DNA from: Prevotella sp. tf2-5
GTDB taxonomy: Bacteria; Bacteroidota; Bacteroidia; Bacteroidales; Bacteroidaceae
DNA: 64,000 bases
Reading direction: 5' to 3'
Assembly (NCBI RefSeq): GCF_900115435.1
Contig: NZ_FOWK01000003.1
Coordinates: forward strand, 124,001-188,000
Position numbers and translations under genes: made by a program. The notes below the pieces were generated by a model. The model was not told the DNA's origin. It ran no database searches and was given only the letters and a program-made list of their open reading frames with translations. Position 1 is the stretch's first letter. Each line of letters starts with the position of its first letter. Shown in pieces: positions 33,346-42,231 of the stretch.

Positions 33346-33353
33346 CAAAGATA
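33346..33353 (-). promoter_or_regulatory. gcv operon promoter (-7 element)
   Basis: TATCTTTG on the minus strand lies 34 nt ahead of the lplA ATG. I looked for a glycine riboswitch in the 490-bp gap to nadB and saw none. Confidence 0.55.
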
Positions 33354-33520
33354 ATGAAAATCGAGTGCAGAACAAAATAAAATGATTTATTTTTTATACC
33401 CAGATGTATCTTAAATTTTGTGTGTAAAGAAAACTTATCGAAAAACGTGTATGGAATTTTGCTCCTTCTAGGATTGGAAAAGGCAAAAAACAGGGGTGGA
33501 AGGGGTGGATTTGGAGGAAG

Positions 33521-33608
33521 GTGCCGCCTTCGAGGTGGTTTGTCGGTACCTTCTTACCCTTTAGGTGCCGCCTTCTTACTCGTTTAGTGCCGCCTACTAA
33601 CAGGTAAA
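33521..33608. repeat. Degenerate 22-bp tandem repeat, four units, intergenic
   Basis: Units start at 33521, 33543, 33565 and 33587, exactly 22 bp apart. The best-conserved part is GTGCCGCCTTCTTAC; the second unit has GGTACC in place of GGTGCC. The first unit lies in the palindrome GAAGGTGCCGCCTTC (33517-33531). The array is in the 490-bp gap between lplA and nadB. The rest of the gap holds the gcv promoter and the nadB hairpin, and no convincing gene. Confidence 0.7.
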
Positions 33609-33716
33609 ACAAGCCTTGGAACACCTCTTTTCAGGCATTATAATCACGTTTTCGAAGACTAAAAACAACCGCAGAATCATTAAGCGTTTGATAGTCAACG
33701 GTTTATGATAACCCTC

Positions 33717-33772
33717 GTAGTTTTGCGTATTTGAGTCCGAGTTGGGACTTGATGGATTTTACGCAAAACTAC
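33717..33772 (-). terminator. Long hairpin downstream of nadB
   Basis: A 13-bp perfect stem, GTAGTTTTGCGTA at 33717-33729 with TACGCAAAACTAC at 33760-33772, encloses a 30-nt loop that has its own small stem GTCC/GGAC. It starts 31 nt after the nadB stop. There is no T-tract right after it on the minus strand, so it may be a Rho-type end, an mRNA-stabilising structure or a small repeat element. Confidence 0.55.
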
Positions 33773-33803
33773 AGAGTTGTTTTGTTAAAATGTTTCATGT
33801 TAG

Positions 33804-35393
33804 CTACTTCTTGTCGTAGGCATGCAGGGGATAGTCAGTCGTAAAGTGCAGACCACGGCACTCCTTACGCTCCAATGCCCAGCGGGTGATGAGATAGCCG
33901 ACATTGATCATGTTACGGAGCTCACAGATGTCACGACTTGCCTTCACACGTTTGAAGAGACGCTCTGTCTCCTCATAGAGCATGTCGAGACGGTCCCAGG
34001 CACGATGCAGGCGTAGGTCGCTGCGTACGATACCTACATAGTTGGACATAATCTGTGCCACCTCCTTGACCGACTGTGTGATCAGCACCTTCTCCTCGTT
34101 GGTCATCGTTCCCTCGTCATTCCACTCAGGCACCTCCGTATTGAAGTCATACTCGTCAATATGCTGCAAAGAGTGCTTGGCAGCAGCATCGGCATAGACC
34201 ACAGCCTCGATGAGAGAGTTAGAGGCAAGACGGTTGCCACCATGCAGACCTGTGCAGGAGCACTCACCAAGGGCATAGAGTCGTTCGATAGACGACTGTC
34301 CGTTGAGGTCTACCTTGATACCACCACACATATAGTGGGCAGCAGGACGAACTGGGATATAGTCGGTGGTGATGTCAATACCCATACTAAGACATTTCTG
34401 GTAGATATTGGGGAAGTGATGACGTGTCTCCTCGGCAGGCTTGTGGGTCACGTCGAGACAGACATGGTCGATACCATGTATCTTCATCTCCTTGTCGATA
34501 GCACGAGCCACGATATCACGGGGGGCCAGCGACAGACGCTCATCATATTTCTCCATAAAGGTCTCGCCATTGGGTAGTTTCAGAATACCGCCATAGCCAC
34601 GCATCGCCTCTGTGATGAGGTAAGCAGGGTGCGTCTCATTAGGGTTGTGCAAGACAGTAGGATGGAACTGTACGAACTCCATGTCTGCCACCGTTCCCTT
34701 GGCACGATAGACCATCGCGATACCATCACCTGTGGCAATAACAGGGTTCGAGGTGGTAAGATAAACGGCACCACAACCACCTGTGCACATCACAGTGACC
34801 TTGGCGAGATAGGTGTCCACCTTGGGTTTGTTGGGGTTGAGGACATAAGCGCCATAGCACTGGATATGTGGAGAGCGGCGGGTCACACGGACACCCAGAT
34901 GGTGCTGGGTGATGATCTCCACAGCGAAATGGTTTTCTTTCACCTCGATGTTGGGATGACTACGCACAGCCTCCATCAGTCCACGCTGAATCTCCGCACC
35001 AGTGTCGTCAGCATGGTGGAGAATGCGGAACTCAGAGTGTCCGCCCTCACGATGCAAGTCGAAGTCGCCTTTCTCGTTCTTGTCGAAGTTTACACCCCAA
35101 TTGACGAGTTCCTGGATCTGCTCAGGAGCATTGCGTACCACCTGCTCCACCGCCTTGCGGTCGGAGATATAGTCACCAGCGATAATCGTGTCGGCGATAT
35201 GCTTGTCGAAGGTATCTACCTTCAGATTGGTGACACTTGCCACACCACCTTGTGCAAACGAGGTGTTCGCCTCGTCCAAGGAAGTCTTGCAGATTAAACA
35301 CACCTTACCTTTGTTGGCACGGGCAATCTTCAGGGCGTAGCTCATACCAGCCACCCCGGCGCCTATAATCAGAAAATCGTACTTGTAAACCAT
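33804..35393 (-). CDS. nadB: L-aspartate oxidase
   Basis: This 529-aa FAD enzyme oxidises L-aspartate to iminoaspartate, the first step of de novo NAD synthesis. The FAD motif LIIGAGVAGMSYALKIA is at the N-terminus, followed by TSFAQGGVASV, HREGGHSEFRILHHADDTGAEI, EFVQFHPTVLH and LYALGECSCTGLHGGNRLASNSL. Length is typical of NadB. It is a single gene; nadA and nadC are not in the window. Confidence 0.95.
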   Translation of the reverse strand: MVYKYDFLIIGAGVAGMSYALKIARANKGKVCLICKTSLDEANTSFAQGGVASVTNLKVDTFDKHIADTIIAGDYISDRKAVEQVVRNAPEQIQELVNWGVNFDKNEKGDFDLHREGGHSEFRILHHADDTGAEIQRGLMEAVRSHPNIEVKENHFAVEIITQHHLGVRVTRRSPHIQCYGAYVLNPNKPKVDTYLAKVTVMCTGGCGAVYLTTSNPVIATGDGIAMVYRAKGTVADMEFVQFHPTVLHNPNETHPAYLITEAMRGYGGILKLPNGETFMEKYDERLSLAPRDIVARAIDKEMKIHGIDHVCLDVTHKPAEETRHHFPNIYQKCLSMGIDITTDYIPVRPAAHYMCGGIKVDLNGQSSIERLYALGECSCTGLHGGNRLASNSLIEAVVYADAAAKHSLQHIDEYDFNTEVPEWNDEGTMTNEEKVLITQSVKEVAQIMSNYVGIVRSDLRLHRAWDRLDMLYEETERLFKRVKASRDICELRNMINVGYLITRWALERKECRGLHFTTDYPLHAYDKK

Positions 35394-35413
35394 TGTAGTA
35401 GTAAATTATGTTG

Positions 35414-35421
35414 CAAAGATA
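35414..35421 (-). promoter_or_regulatory. nadB promoter (-7 element)
   Basis: TATCTTTG on the minus strand lies 20 nt before the nadB ATG. The DNA upstream is a TTGATAATT-type AT-rich repeat (35428-35460) shared with the divergent dacB promoter. Confidence 0.55.
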
Positions 35422-35427
35422 CGAAAT

Positions 35428-35473
35428 AATTGATAATTGGCAATTGATAATTGATAATTATTTTGTATTTTTG
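35428..35473 (+). promoter_or_regulatory. AT-rich repeat spacer and dacB promoter
   Basis: TTGATAATTGGCAATTGATAATTGATAATT-type repeats (about 35430-35460, written here as a motif family) are followed by TATTTTTG at 35466-35473. Only 10 nt separate that box from the dacB ATG at 35484, so the mRNA leader must be very short or absent. The same type of repeat precedes folA at 61337-61366. Confidence 0.5.
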
Positions 35474-35483
35474 CGCATTGATT

Positions 35484-36701
35484 ATGAGCAGACTCAAGAT
35501 TATATTTCTATTATTAATGGCTTCCGTCAGTGTGATGGCACAAACGGAAGAGGTGGATACCCTTGGTGTGGATAGTGTGGATGTGGCATTGCCGTGGCCT
35601 CAGAATATCCAGTACAGACTTGACTCGCTGATGCAGTCGAAATTGTTAGAGACCTCTATGGTTGGCATGATCGTCTACGACTTGACGGCAGACTCTATAT
35701 TATATAAGGTGAACGAGCGACAGGCATTGCGTCCTGCCTCCACCATGAAACTCGTCACTGCCATCACGGCACTCGACCGTCTGGGCGGCTCCTATCAGTT
35801 CCGTACCCAGCTTTACCATACAGGCAGCATAGAGGAGAATACCCTTAAAGGTGACCTCTACTGTGTGGGAGGCTTCGATCCTGCTTTTAATGGTGACGAC
35901 CTGCGTGCCTTCGTGGAGAGTGTGCATCAGATGGGTATCGATACCATTTGCGGACGTGTCGTTGCCGATCTCTCGATGAAGGATGCTGACCTGTTGGGAG
36001 AGGGATGGTGCTGGGATGATGATAACCCGAAACTCTCTCCCTTGTCTATCGGACGTGACATTGAGTTCCTTGACCGTTTTGTGAAGAAGCTGTCGGAGGA
36101 TAGTATTGTCTTTGCTGGCATAAGACTCTCCAACAGCAGTCTGCCGAACGATGCCCGTATCCTTTGTACTCGTACTCATACGATGGATCAGATTTTGCAA
36201 CGGATGATGAAGGTCAGTGACAACTTCTATGCCGAGGCGATGTTCTACCAACTCGGTGCCGCCATTGGTCGTCGTCCTGCTAAGGCGAAGGATGCCGCTA
36301 GTGTGGTCAAACAGCTCATCCAGAAGGTGGGGAACGGCAAGAATCCTTACCGTGTGGCTGACGGCAGTGGATTATCGCTTTATAATTATGTGACCCCGGA
36401 ACTGGAGATGCGTCTGCTCCGTTATGCCTATCGTAACTCACAGATCTATCAGCACCTGTTGCCCTCACTGCCCATAGCAGGACGTGACGGCACACTGAAG
36501 ACTCGTATGAAAGGAACCTTTGCCGAGGAGAATGTGAAGGCGAAGACTGGGACAGTGACGGGTGTTTCGGCACTTGCCGGCTATTGTACGGCAGCAAACG
36601 GTCACCAGTTGTGTTTCTCCATTATTAACCAAGGTATTATGAAGTCTGACCCTGGACGTAACTTCCAGGATAAGGTTTGTAATGCCCTCTGTGCTCCCTG
36701 A
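35484..36701 (+). CDS. dacB: D-alanyl-D-alanine carboxypeptidase/endopeptidase, PBP4 (peptidase S13)
   Basis: This 405-aa periplasmic serine peptidase trims or cleaves cross-links of peptidoglycan. The start MSRLKIIFLLL gives a signal peptide (1-20, SVMAQ). An in-frame ATG at 35451 lies upstream of the promoter and is rejected. Active-site motifs: SxxK as ASTMK (Ser86, Lys89), SxN as SDN near 244, and KTG as AKTGTVTGVS near 353. Length is shorter than E. coli DacB (477 aa), as is usual in this phylum. mscS follows directly. Confidence 0.93.
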   Translation: MSRLKIIFLLLMASVSVMAQTEEVDTLGVDSVDVALPWPQNIQYRLDSLMQSKLLETSMVGMIVYDLTADSILYKVNERQALRPASTMKLVTAITALDRLGGSYQFRTQLYHTGSIEENTLKGDLYCVGGFDPAFNGDDLRAFVESVHQMGIDTICGRVVADLSMKDADLLGEGWCWDDDNPKLSPLSIGRDIEFLDRFVKKLSEDSIVFAGIRLSNSSLPNDARILCTRTHTMDQILQRMMKVSDNFYAEAMFYQLGAAIGRRPAKAKDAASVVKQLIQKVGNGKNPYRVADGSGLSLYNYVTPELEMRLLRYAYRNSQIYQHLLPSLPIAGRDGTLKTRMKGTFAEENVKAKTGTVTGVSALAGYCTAANGHQLCFSIINQGIMKSDPGRNFQDKVCNALCAP

Positions 36702-36702
36702 G

Positions 36703-37812
36703 ATGATGAATGAGATAAAGAATTTCGTAGAGCTGTTGCTCATACAGACAGGACTGCCCTTGGAGTTGGTATCTCTGGCTCGTCATGTCGTTCTGGTTGT
36801 TGGTGCCATCTTGTTGGCTTGGTTTGTGGGATGGCTATTTAAGTTGTTGATTCCATGGGTCATCAAACTGACACGGCGGACAGAGACGAAGTGGGATGAC
36901 GTGGTGTTTAATGAGCAGGTGCTCCGGGCTGCCTGTCAGATCGTTCCTGCTATCGTCGTCTGGATGTTGCTGCCTTCTGTCTTTGATGAGTATGCCACTA
37001 CTCATGAGGTGCTGGCACGTCTGACGGCTATCTATATCACAGTGATGAGTGTCCGGTTGGTGGGTAAGATGATTGACTCGCTGAAACTATTGGATAGTGA
37101 AAAGCGGACAGCCAAGCAACAATATATGTATACTCTTTGTGGGGTATTGAAGGTCATTATGTATTTCGTCGCTACCATTATCGTGATTGCTATTGTCATC
37201 GATAAAGACCCGTCAACCTTGTTGGCAGGACTTGGTGCTGCGTCCGCCATAATGATGTTGGCATTCCAGGATACGATCAAAGGACTGGTGGCAGGTATCC
37301 GCCTTACTTCTAATGATATGGTCCGTGTCGGCGACCGCATCACTGTGCCATCGGCAGGAGCTGACGGTATGGTGGAGGAGATTACGCTGACCACGGTCAA
37401 AGTGCGTAACTTCGATAATACTATCATCACGGTTACACCACAGACCTTGGTAGACGGTTCTTTCCAGAACTGGAAGGGTATGACGGAGAATATGGGGCGC
37501 AGGGCTGTCAGAAAGGTGTTTATCGACTTCCGTTCCCTGACACTTGACGAGGAGGGTGTCCCTAATCTGACACGCTATCGTGAACACATGGAACAATGGC
37601 TCTCCCAACAGGAAAAGGTTCTTGCGGACAAACCTATCCTGGTCCACCAGTTGGATGCTACTCCCACAGGCTTACCTGTAGAGTTCTTGTTCTGGTTGAA
37701 AGTACAGGATGCCCTTCCTTATGAGCATGCTATCTCTGAGATCATGGAATATGCCTATGCGGAGGCAGCGGCTTTCGGTCTTCGTATCTATCAGCAGTTT
37801 CCTGAGCAATAA
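36703..37812 (+). CDS. Mechanosensitive ion channel, MscS family
   Basis: This 369-aa membrane protein has N-terminal helices (ILLAWFVGWLFKLLIPWVIKL), then the conserved TM3/beta region LAGLGAASAIMMLAFQDTIKGLVAGIRLTSNDMVRVGDRI and VEEITLTTVKVRNFDNTIITVTP. MscS channels open under membrane tension to release solutes. The start at 36703 (MMNEIK) is just after the dacB stop. An in-frame ATG at 36682 would overlap dacB by 20 bp and is less likely. The 3' end overlaps the convergent LytTR gene by 22 bp. Confidence 0.9.
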   Translation: MMNEIKNFVELLLIQTGLPLELVSLARHVVLVVGAILLAWFVGWLFKLLIPWVIKLTRRTETKWDDVVFNEQVLRAACQIVPAIVVWMLLPSVFDEYATTHEVLARLTAIYITVMSVRLVGKMIDSLKLLDSEKRTAKQQYMYTLCGVLKVIMYFVATIIVIAIVIDKDPSTLLAGLGAASAIMMLAFQDTIKGLVAGIRLTSNDMVRVGDRITVPSAGADGMVEEITLTTVKVRNFDNTIITVTPQTLVDGSFQNWKGMTENMGRRAVRKVFIDFRSLTLDEEGVPNLTRYREHMEQWLSQQEKVLADKPILVHQLDATPTGLPVEFLFWLKVQDALPYEHAISEIMEYAYAEAAAFGLRIYQQFPEQ

Positions 37813-38510
37813 TTCTCAAAAGCCTCCCGGTAGGCATCGGTGACACGGATAATCTCATCACCGATATAGACACAGAGGTTACGGTCGACCGTTCGTATCT
37901 TATCCAGTCGGACGATATACGAGCGGTTGATACGCATAAATGTATCGGTGGGTAATGTGTCCTCTACCGCTTTCATCGTCATGTGGGTGGTCAGCGGATG
38001 TGACTCACCCTCCACATGGAAACGCACATAGTCTTTCATCCCTTCTACATATAAGATATGTTCAAAGTTCACCTGTCGCAGTTCTCCGTCCACGCGAATG
38101 AACATGGTCTTCTTGGGTGAACCCTCTACGTTCTCAACTTTTGACTCTAAGCTAATCAGTCGCTCTGCTTTCTCCACAGCAGCGATGAATTTGTTATAGC
38201 GAATGGGTTTCAACAGGAAGTCGACAGCGTTCACCTCATAACTCTCAAAGGCATATTCCTTGAAAGCGGTCGTGAAGATGATCTTGGTACCTTCTGGCAG
38301 CATGTGTGACAGTTCCATACCATTCAAGTCGGGCATCTGGATGTCCATGAAGGCAAGGTTGACAGGATGCTCTTTCAGCCAGGTCAGTGCCTCTACGGAA
38401 TCGGTAAAGGAATGCTCCAACTGGAGTTGGGGTGTTCTTGTAACGAACGATTCCAACAACTTGACGGCAAGGGGCTCGTCATCGACGATGATGCAGGTGA
38501 TAGGACTCAT
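37791..38510 (-). CDS. LytTR-family response regulator
   Basis: This 239-aa protein has a receiver domain at 1-120 with phospho-acceptor Asp56 (FMDIQMPDLNGMEL), acidic pair VDDE at 9-12, Thr/Lys switch residues (FTTAFKEYAFESYEVNAVDFLLKPI), and a LytTR DNA-binding domain at about 135-238 (FIRVDGELRQVNFEHILYVEG...MRINRSYIVRLDKI). It is coupled to the kinase gene by an ATGA overlap. Targets are unknown; the TonB-dependent receptor just upstream is a candidate. Confidence 0.94.
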   Translation of the reverse strand: MSPITCIIVDDEPLAVKLLESFVTRTPQLQLEHSFTDSVEALTWLKEHPVNLAFMDIQMPDLNGMELSHMLPEGTKIIFTTAFKEYAFESYEVNAVDFLLKPIRYNKFIAAVEKAERLISLESKVENVEGSPKKTMFIRVDGELRQVNFEHILYVEGMKDYVRFHVEGESHPLTTHMTMKAVEDTLPTDTFMRINRSYIVRLDKIRTVDRNLCVYIGDEIIRVTDAYREAFENYCSGNC

Positions 38511-39559
38511 AGCTGGATGGTGACTTTAACGTGATAGATGTTATCTTGCAGGGATTGCTCCCATGTGTATTTGTCTTTGTAAATGAGTTCCAAGCGACGC
38601 TTGGTGTTCTCTATACCAATCCCTGATCCGCTGCGGTTCTGCTCGTCCTTCGGGTAGTTGGTGTTCTCACAGATAAAGGTCAGAAGGTGGTCATCAGTTG
38701 TCAAAGTGATATTGATACGGGAGTCCCGTCCACTGCTGACTCCGTGTTTGAAGGCATTCTCAATCAGTGAGATAAAGAGGAGGGGAGCTACCTCTAGTTG
38801 AGCGTTGAATGTTGAGAGTTGAGCGAGAACTTCTGTCCGCTCGTTGCAGCGTAGCCGCATCAGGTCGATATAGTTCTGCATGAATTCCACTTCCCCCTTT
38901 AGTGGAACAGTCTCATGACGGGTCTCGTACATCGCATAGCGCAACAGGTCGCTTAGTTGGGCGATGGAGTCCTGTGCCTGATCAGCGTCAATCTGTACGA
39001 GTGATGAGATATTATTCAGGGTGTTGAAGAGGAAATGGGGGTTCAGCTGATTCTTCAACCATTCCAATTCTGCCTCCGTATGTTTTTGTTTCTCCTCTGC
39101 CAGTTGTCGTTTGATTTCCTTGGTCCTGACTAAGTGATGAACCAGTAGGGCAAGTCCTGCCAAGGCAACATATACGAATAGGAAGAAAACGGTGGAGGCA
39201 TAGTAGCCTATAAGCGTTGCTTTCTTAAATTGCTCATTGGGCTGCATGTCCATGATGGTTTGTGGGTCCACAGAGAAATAGTGCCATGCGGTACCACAAA
39301 GGAATAGAAAATTGACAAGGAAGAACAACCATCGTCTGTTACGATAGTAACAAAGAGGTATCAGTATACAGAAATTCGCGAAGTAGACGCCGGCGGGCAT
39401 GGCGATAATCCTTATTGAGTACATCATAGCATGGTAGGAATCCTGCCAGTTATGTGTACTGAAAAACGTAGTGATGGCGGGTACCAGCATCAGTACCAGC
39501 CACACTACGATTTGTATTCCCAGCAATTCAAGGTCGCGTCTTGTGAAATGTATTTTCAT
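38507..39559 (-). CDS. LytS/YehU-type sensor histidine kinase
   Basis: This 350-aa protein has four predicted membrane helices (about 12-32, 45-70, 76-95, 118-142), a short coiled linker and the His_kinase domain with phospho-acceptor His175 (NQLNPHFLFNTLNNISSL), followed by an ATPase domain (LFISLIENAFKHGV, GSGIGIENTKRRLELIY). A short repeat-derived stretch (AQLSTFNAQLEV) is inserted just before the N-box, encoded by 38796-38825. It pairs with the downstream LytTR regulator. The ATG is 5 nt past a TACTTTTG box. Confidence 0.93.
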   Translation of the reverse strand: MKIHFTRRDLELLGIQIVVWLVLMLVPAITTFFSTHNWQDSYHAMMYSIRIIAMPAGVYFANFCILIPLCYYRNRRWLFFLVNFLFLCGTAWHYFSVDPQTIMDMQPNEQFKKATLIGYYASTVFFLFVYVALAGLALLVHHLVRTKEIKRQLAEEKQKHTEAELEWLKNQLNPHFLFNTLNNISSLVQIDADQAQDSIAQLSDLLRYAMYETRHETVPLKGEVEFMQNYIDLMRLRCNERTEVLAQLSTFNAQLEVAPLLFISLIENAFKHGVSSGRDSRINITLTTDDHLLTFICENTNYPKDEQNRSGSGIGIENTKRRLELIYKDKYTWEQSLQDNIYHVKVTIQL

Positions 39560-39564
39560 TGCTG

Positions 39565-39572
39565 CAAAAGTA
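39565..39572 (-). promoter_or_regulatory. Histidine kinase gene promoter (-7 element)
   Basis: TACTTTTG on the minus strand is only 5 nt from the ATG at 39559, so the transcript is expected to start at or next to the start codon. A TCAACTC-type repeat (39592-39611) lies just upstream, between this promoter and the receptor gene stop. Confidence 0.5.
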
Positions 39573-39623
39573 CGAAAAAGATTTTAATAATCACTCAAAA
39601 CTCTCAACTATTAGCTCTATGCG

Positions 39624-42098
39624 TTATTGTTGTCCCATCTGGGCACTATTGATAGTCTCACTCTGGCTCTGGTGCTCGATATAGTCATTCTCTACACGGC
39701 TCTGGTGCTGGCGGAACTGTTTCTTGGTATTACCGAAGTTATAGGCGATGCTGAAGGAAAAACTCTGCATAGGCACTTTGATCTGCATATGGTTGGTGAA
39801 ATCTTTGCCGTGTGAGTAGTTCTCGATATTCAGTTTACTGCCATTGCCAATACCTGTCATTCCAGACAAAGTGAGGGTCAGCTTGTCGTCGAAGAAGTTC
39901 TTGGAGATATTTGCAGTCAGGATGTTGAAACCGGTACTCCATCCCTGTAGGTTGTATCTCTTGGTGGAGGTAATCAGGTAGGCACCGAGTTTGAAGTTGG
40001 CTGGTAGTGTCTGCTGGAGTCCAACCATAGCATTGGCATGCCATCCGTTATTCTTCAGGTCAAGAGCTTTTGAGCGCATGTCGCTATAGTCTATGCCACC
40101 ATTGAGGAAGATACGCATGTTCTTATGCAACAACCAGTTGGCATATACGTTGAGGCTGGTCACATGATTTTTTGCAGTATTGTCATAGGTGGTGTTTAAC
40201 AGGTTGTTGTCGTCATAGAAGGAGAATTGTTCGATGGCGTTATCCGTAAAACTATGACGTAGGTTGACGTTGAGCATCAGTTTGGAAGAGAAGGTATTGA
40301 ATACCAGTCCGATGTTGTGCAACTTCTCTGTGTCCAAATTAGGATTACCATAGGTCAGTGCCGTAGGATTAGAGCGGTCTACGTAAGGGTTCAGGTAGCT
40401 GATACCAGGACGTGAGATACGCATGTTGTAAGTCAGTCCGATGTTTGTGGTGGGAGCGAAGTTATAGGTCAGACTGGCGGATGGAACCAGATTGCCATAG
40501 TTCGTTTTAAAATCAGCTCCGTTACCCAGACGGTAAGCGACGTTCTGCCATGTCTGCTCATAGCGCAGTCCAGCTTTAGTTCCCCATTTCCCAAATTTAC
40601 TGACGAACTCGGCATAGCCGGCGAGGATGCTGTTTTTGTAGTCGTATTCCGAGCTAAGTTCCTCAGCATAGACATCAGCGAGATAATACAAAGCCTCAGA
40701 AGTTGCCTTACGATGGCTGAACTTCAAACCGGCATTCAATGTATTGTTTTTGCCTAATGGAGTGGTGTAGTCTGCTTGGAAAATATGGTCTGTGGTGCGC
40801 TCCTCATTATCAGAATAACGGTCAGTAAGATCTATCCAAGTGTTTTGTGTATCGGTCAGGTCGAACTTATTATCCATCTTATTATTGGTGGGCGCATATG
40901 TCAATTGGTAAGTCAGTGTCAGACTGCTGGTGCGCGCTTTGTTAAGGAAACGCTGGTAGTCAATACTCCCATTGAAGGAGGTACGGCTCATCTTCATGTC
41001 GGTAGTGGTGCCGTAAAAATAGCCGTTGCCATAAATACCACCGCCCATATTGGTCGTGCTATAACCATTGTTCTTCACATGGAAGGAGGTGATACCCGCA
41101 GTCAGTCCTAAGGTACTCATCGAGTCTACCTCATAGCTCATCGTCAGGTTACCCATCGTAAAGGGTGTTTTGGGTTTGGAGGTGGATGATGTAGTCATCG
41201 TGGATGACACAGCACCAATCTGCTCCCGTTCCATCGTTGTTACGGTCTCACCAGGATTCGAGTGATTATACATAGCGTTGGCACTAAACGACAGCTTGCC
41301 CTTCTGTCCACTGACAAAGGCACTGCCGCCCCAGCTTTTATTACCAACTTGGGCACGGATATTACCATTGTAACCATCCATGCTGCCACCACCCATCGCA
41401 GTTGCTGCCTCTTTGTTCATGACGATATTCAGGACTCCGGCACCACCCTCTGCATCATACTTGGCACCAGGGTTGGTGACTACCTCAATGTTCTTTACCA
41501 TTGAGGCAGGCATTGCCTTGAAGACCTGACTAGGTGCTGACGACATCATCATATTAGGCTTTCCGTCCACATATACCTTGAAGGAGGTGGAGCCGTTGAC
41601 GGAGATATTATCCTCGCCGTCAACAGTCACCATAGGTACTTTGCGTAACATGTCCAGCACGGTGGATGCCTTGGAGTCGGCATCCTCCTGTACATTATAT
41701 GACATCTTATCGACTTCCATTTTAACCAAAGGCTTCTGGGCGACAATCTCTACGCCTTGCAGCATCTGGGCATCCTCACTGATAAGGATGGTGCCAAGGT
41801 CTATCTTCTGCTCTTTACCTAAAGTGATCTGTCGTACAGCATCACGTTTGCCAACGCTGCTTAACTGTACTATATACTTCCCGCTGCCACTGACCTCCTG
41901 GCGGAAACGTCCTTCCAGGTCTGTCAGTCCCATAGCGGCAGGCTTCTGTTGCTTGCCAGCCTTGAAGATACGAACAGTGGCATAAGGCTCTGCTTCTTGG
42001 AGGGTAGAGTCAACGAGTATTCCCGTGATAACAGTTTTCTGAGCCATTACCAGTGTGGCGAAGAGACTCATCATGATGGTGAAGATTACTTTTTTCAT
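39624..42098 (-). CDS. TonB-dependent receptor, outer membrane beta-barrel family
   Basis: This 824-aa outer-membrane protein has a signal peptide (1-19), a carboxypeptidase-regulatory-like domain (VITGILVDSTLQEAEPYATVRIF...LEGRFRQEVSGSG) at about 20-110, a plug domain at about 115-220 (MLQGVEIVAQKPLVKMEVDKMSYNV-type start, KNIEVVTNPGAKYDAEGGAGVLNIVMNK) and a beta-barrel (LTYNMRISRPGISYLNPYVDRSNP, NPNLDTEKLHNIGLVF). This is the OMP_b-brl_3 type, not SusC. The substrate is unknown; no SusD follows. The kinase-regulator pair downstream suggests regulated expression. Confidence 0.92.
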   Translation of the reverse strand: MKKVIFTIMMSLFATLVMAQKTVITGILVDSTLQEAEPYATVRIFKAGKQQKPAAMGLTDLEGRFRQEVSGSGKYIVQLSSVGKRDAVRQITLGKEQKIDLGTILISEDAQMLQGVEIVAQKPLVKMEVDKMSYNVQEDADSKASTVLDMLRKVPMVTVDGEDNISVNGSTSFKVYVDGKPNMMMSSAPSQVFKAMPASMVKNIEVVTNPGAKYDAEGGAGVLNIVMNKEAATAMGGGSMDGYNGNIRAQVGNKSWGGSAFVSGQKGKLSFSANAMYNHSNPGETVTTMEREQIGAVSSTMTTSSTSKPKTPFTMGNLTMSYEVDSMSTLGLTAGITSFHVKNNGYSTTNMGGGIYGNGYFYGTTTDMKMSRTSFNGSIDYQRFLNKARTSSLTLTYQLTYAPTNNKMDNKFDLTDTQNTWIDLTDRYSDNEERTTDHIFQADYTTPLGKNNTLNAGLKFSHRKATSEALYYLADVYAEELSSEYDYKNSILAGYAEFVSKFGKWGTKAGLRYEQTWQNVAYRLGNGADFKTNYGNLVPSASLTYNFAPTTNIGLTYNMRISRPGISYLNPYVDRSNPTALTYGNPNLDTEKLHNIGLVFNTFSSKLMLNVNLRHSFTDNAIEQFSFYDDNNLLNTTYDNTAKNHVTSLNVYANWLLHKNMRIFLNGGIDYSDMRSKALDLKNNGWHANAMVGLQQTLPANFKLGAYLITSTKRYNLQGWSTGFNILTANISKNFFDDKLTLTLSGMTGIGNGSKLNIENYSHGKDFTNHMQIKVPMQSFSFSIAYNFGNTKKQFRQHQSRVENDYIEHQSQSETINSAQMGQQ

Positions 42099-42130
42099 GT
42101 TCTATTTCTTTTTTGTTCTTATTTCTGACG

Positions 42131-42162
42131 CAAAGGTAGGCATAATAACTACATGTACCAAA
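42131..42162 (-). promoter_or_regulatory. TonB-dependent receptor promoter (-33 and -7 elements)
   Basis: On the minus strand, TTTG at 42159-42162, a 20-nt spacer and TACCTTTG at 42131-42138 give a full Bacteroidota promoter consensus 32 nt before the ATG. Confidence 0.7.
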
Positions 42163-42215
42163 CCGCTTTCGACGAAATAACCCCTGTCTTTCGACCAAAT
42201 TCAGGAAAAAAGTTG

Positions 42216-42223
42216 TATCTTTG
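42216..42223 (+). promoter_or_regulatory. TSCPD gene promoter (-7 element)
   Basis: TATCTTTG lies 8 nt before the ATG at 42232, implying an almost leaderless mRNA. Confidence 0.5.
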
Positions 42224-42231
42224 CCTGCGAT

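Noticed and set aside
33394-33624. 76-codon minus-strand frame between lplA and nadB
   Set aside because: It runs through the 22-bp tandem array, has no promoter or recognisable composition, and ends in repeat-derived residues.
33312-33803. Glycine riboswitch ahead of the gcv operon
   Set aside because: The leader between the -7 box and lplA is about 30 nt, far too short for a glycine aptamer, and no aptamer-like pairing was seen upstream.
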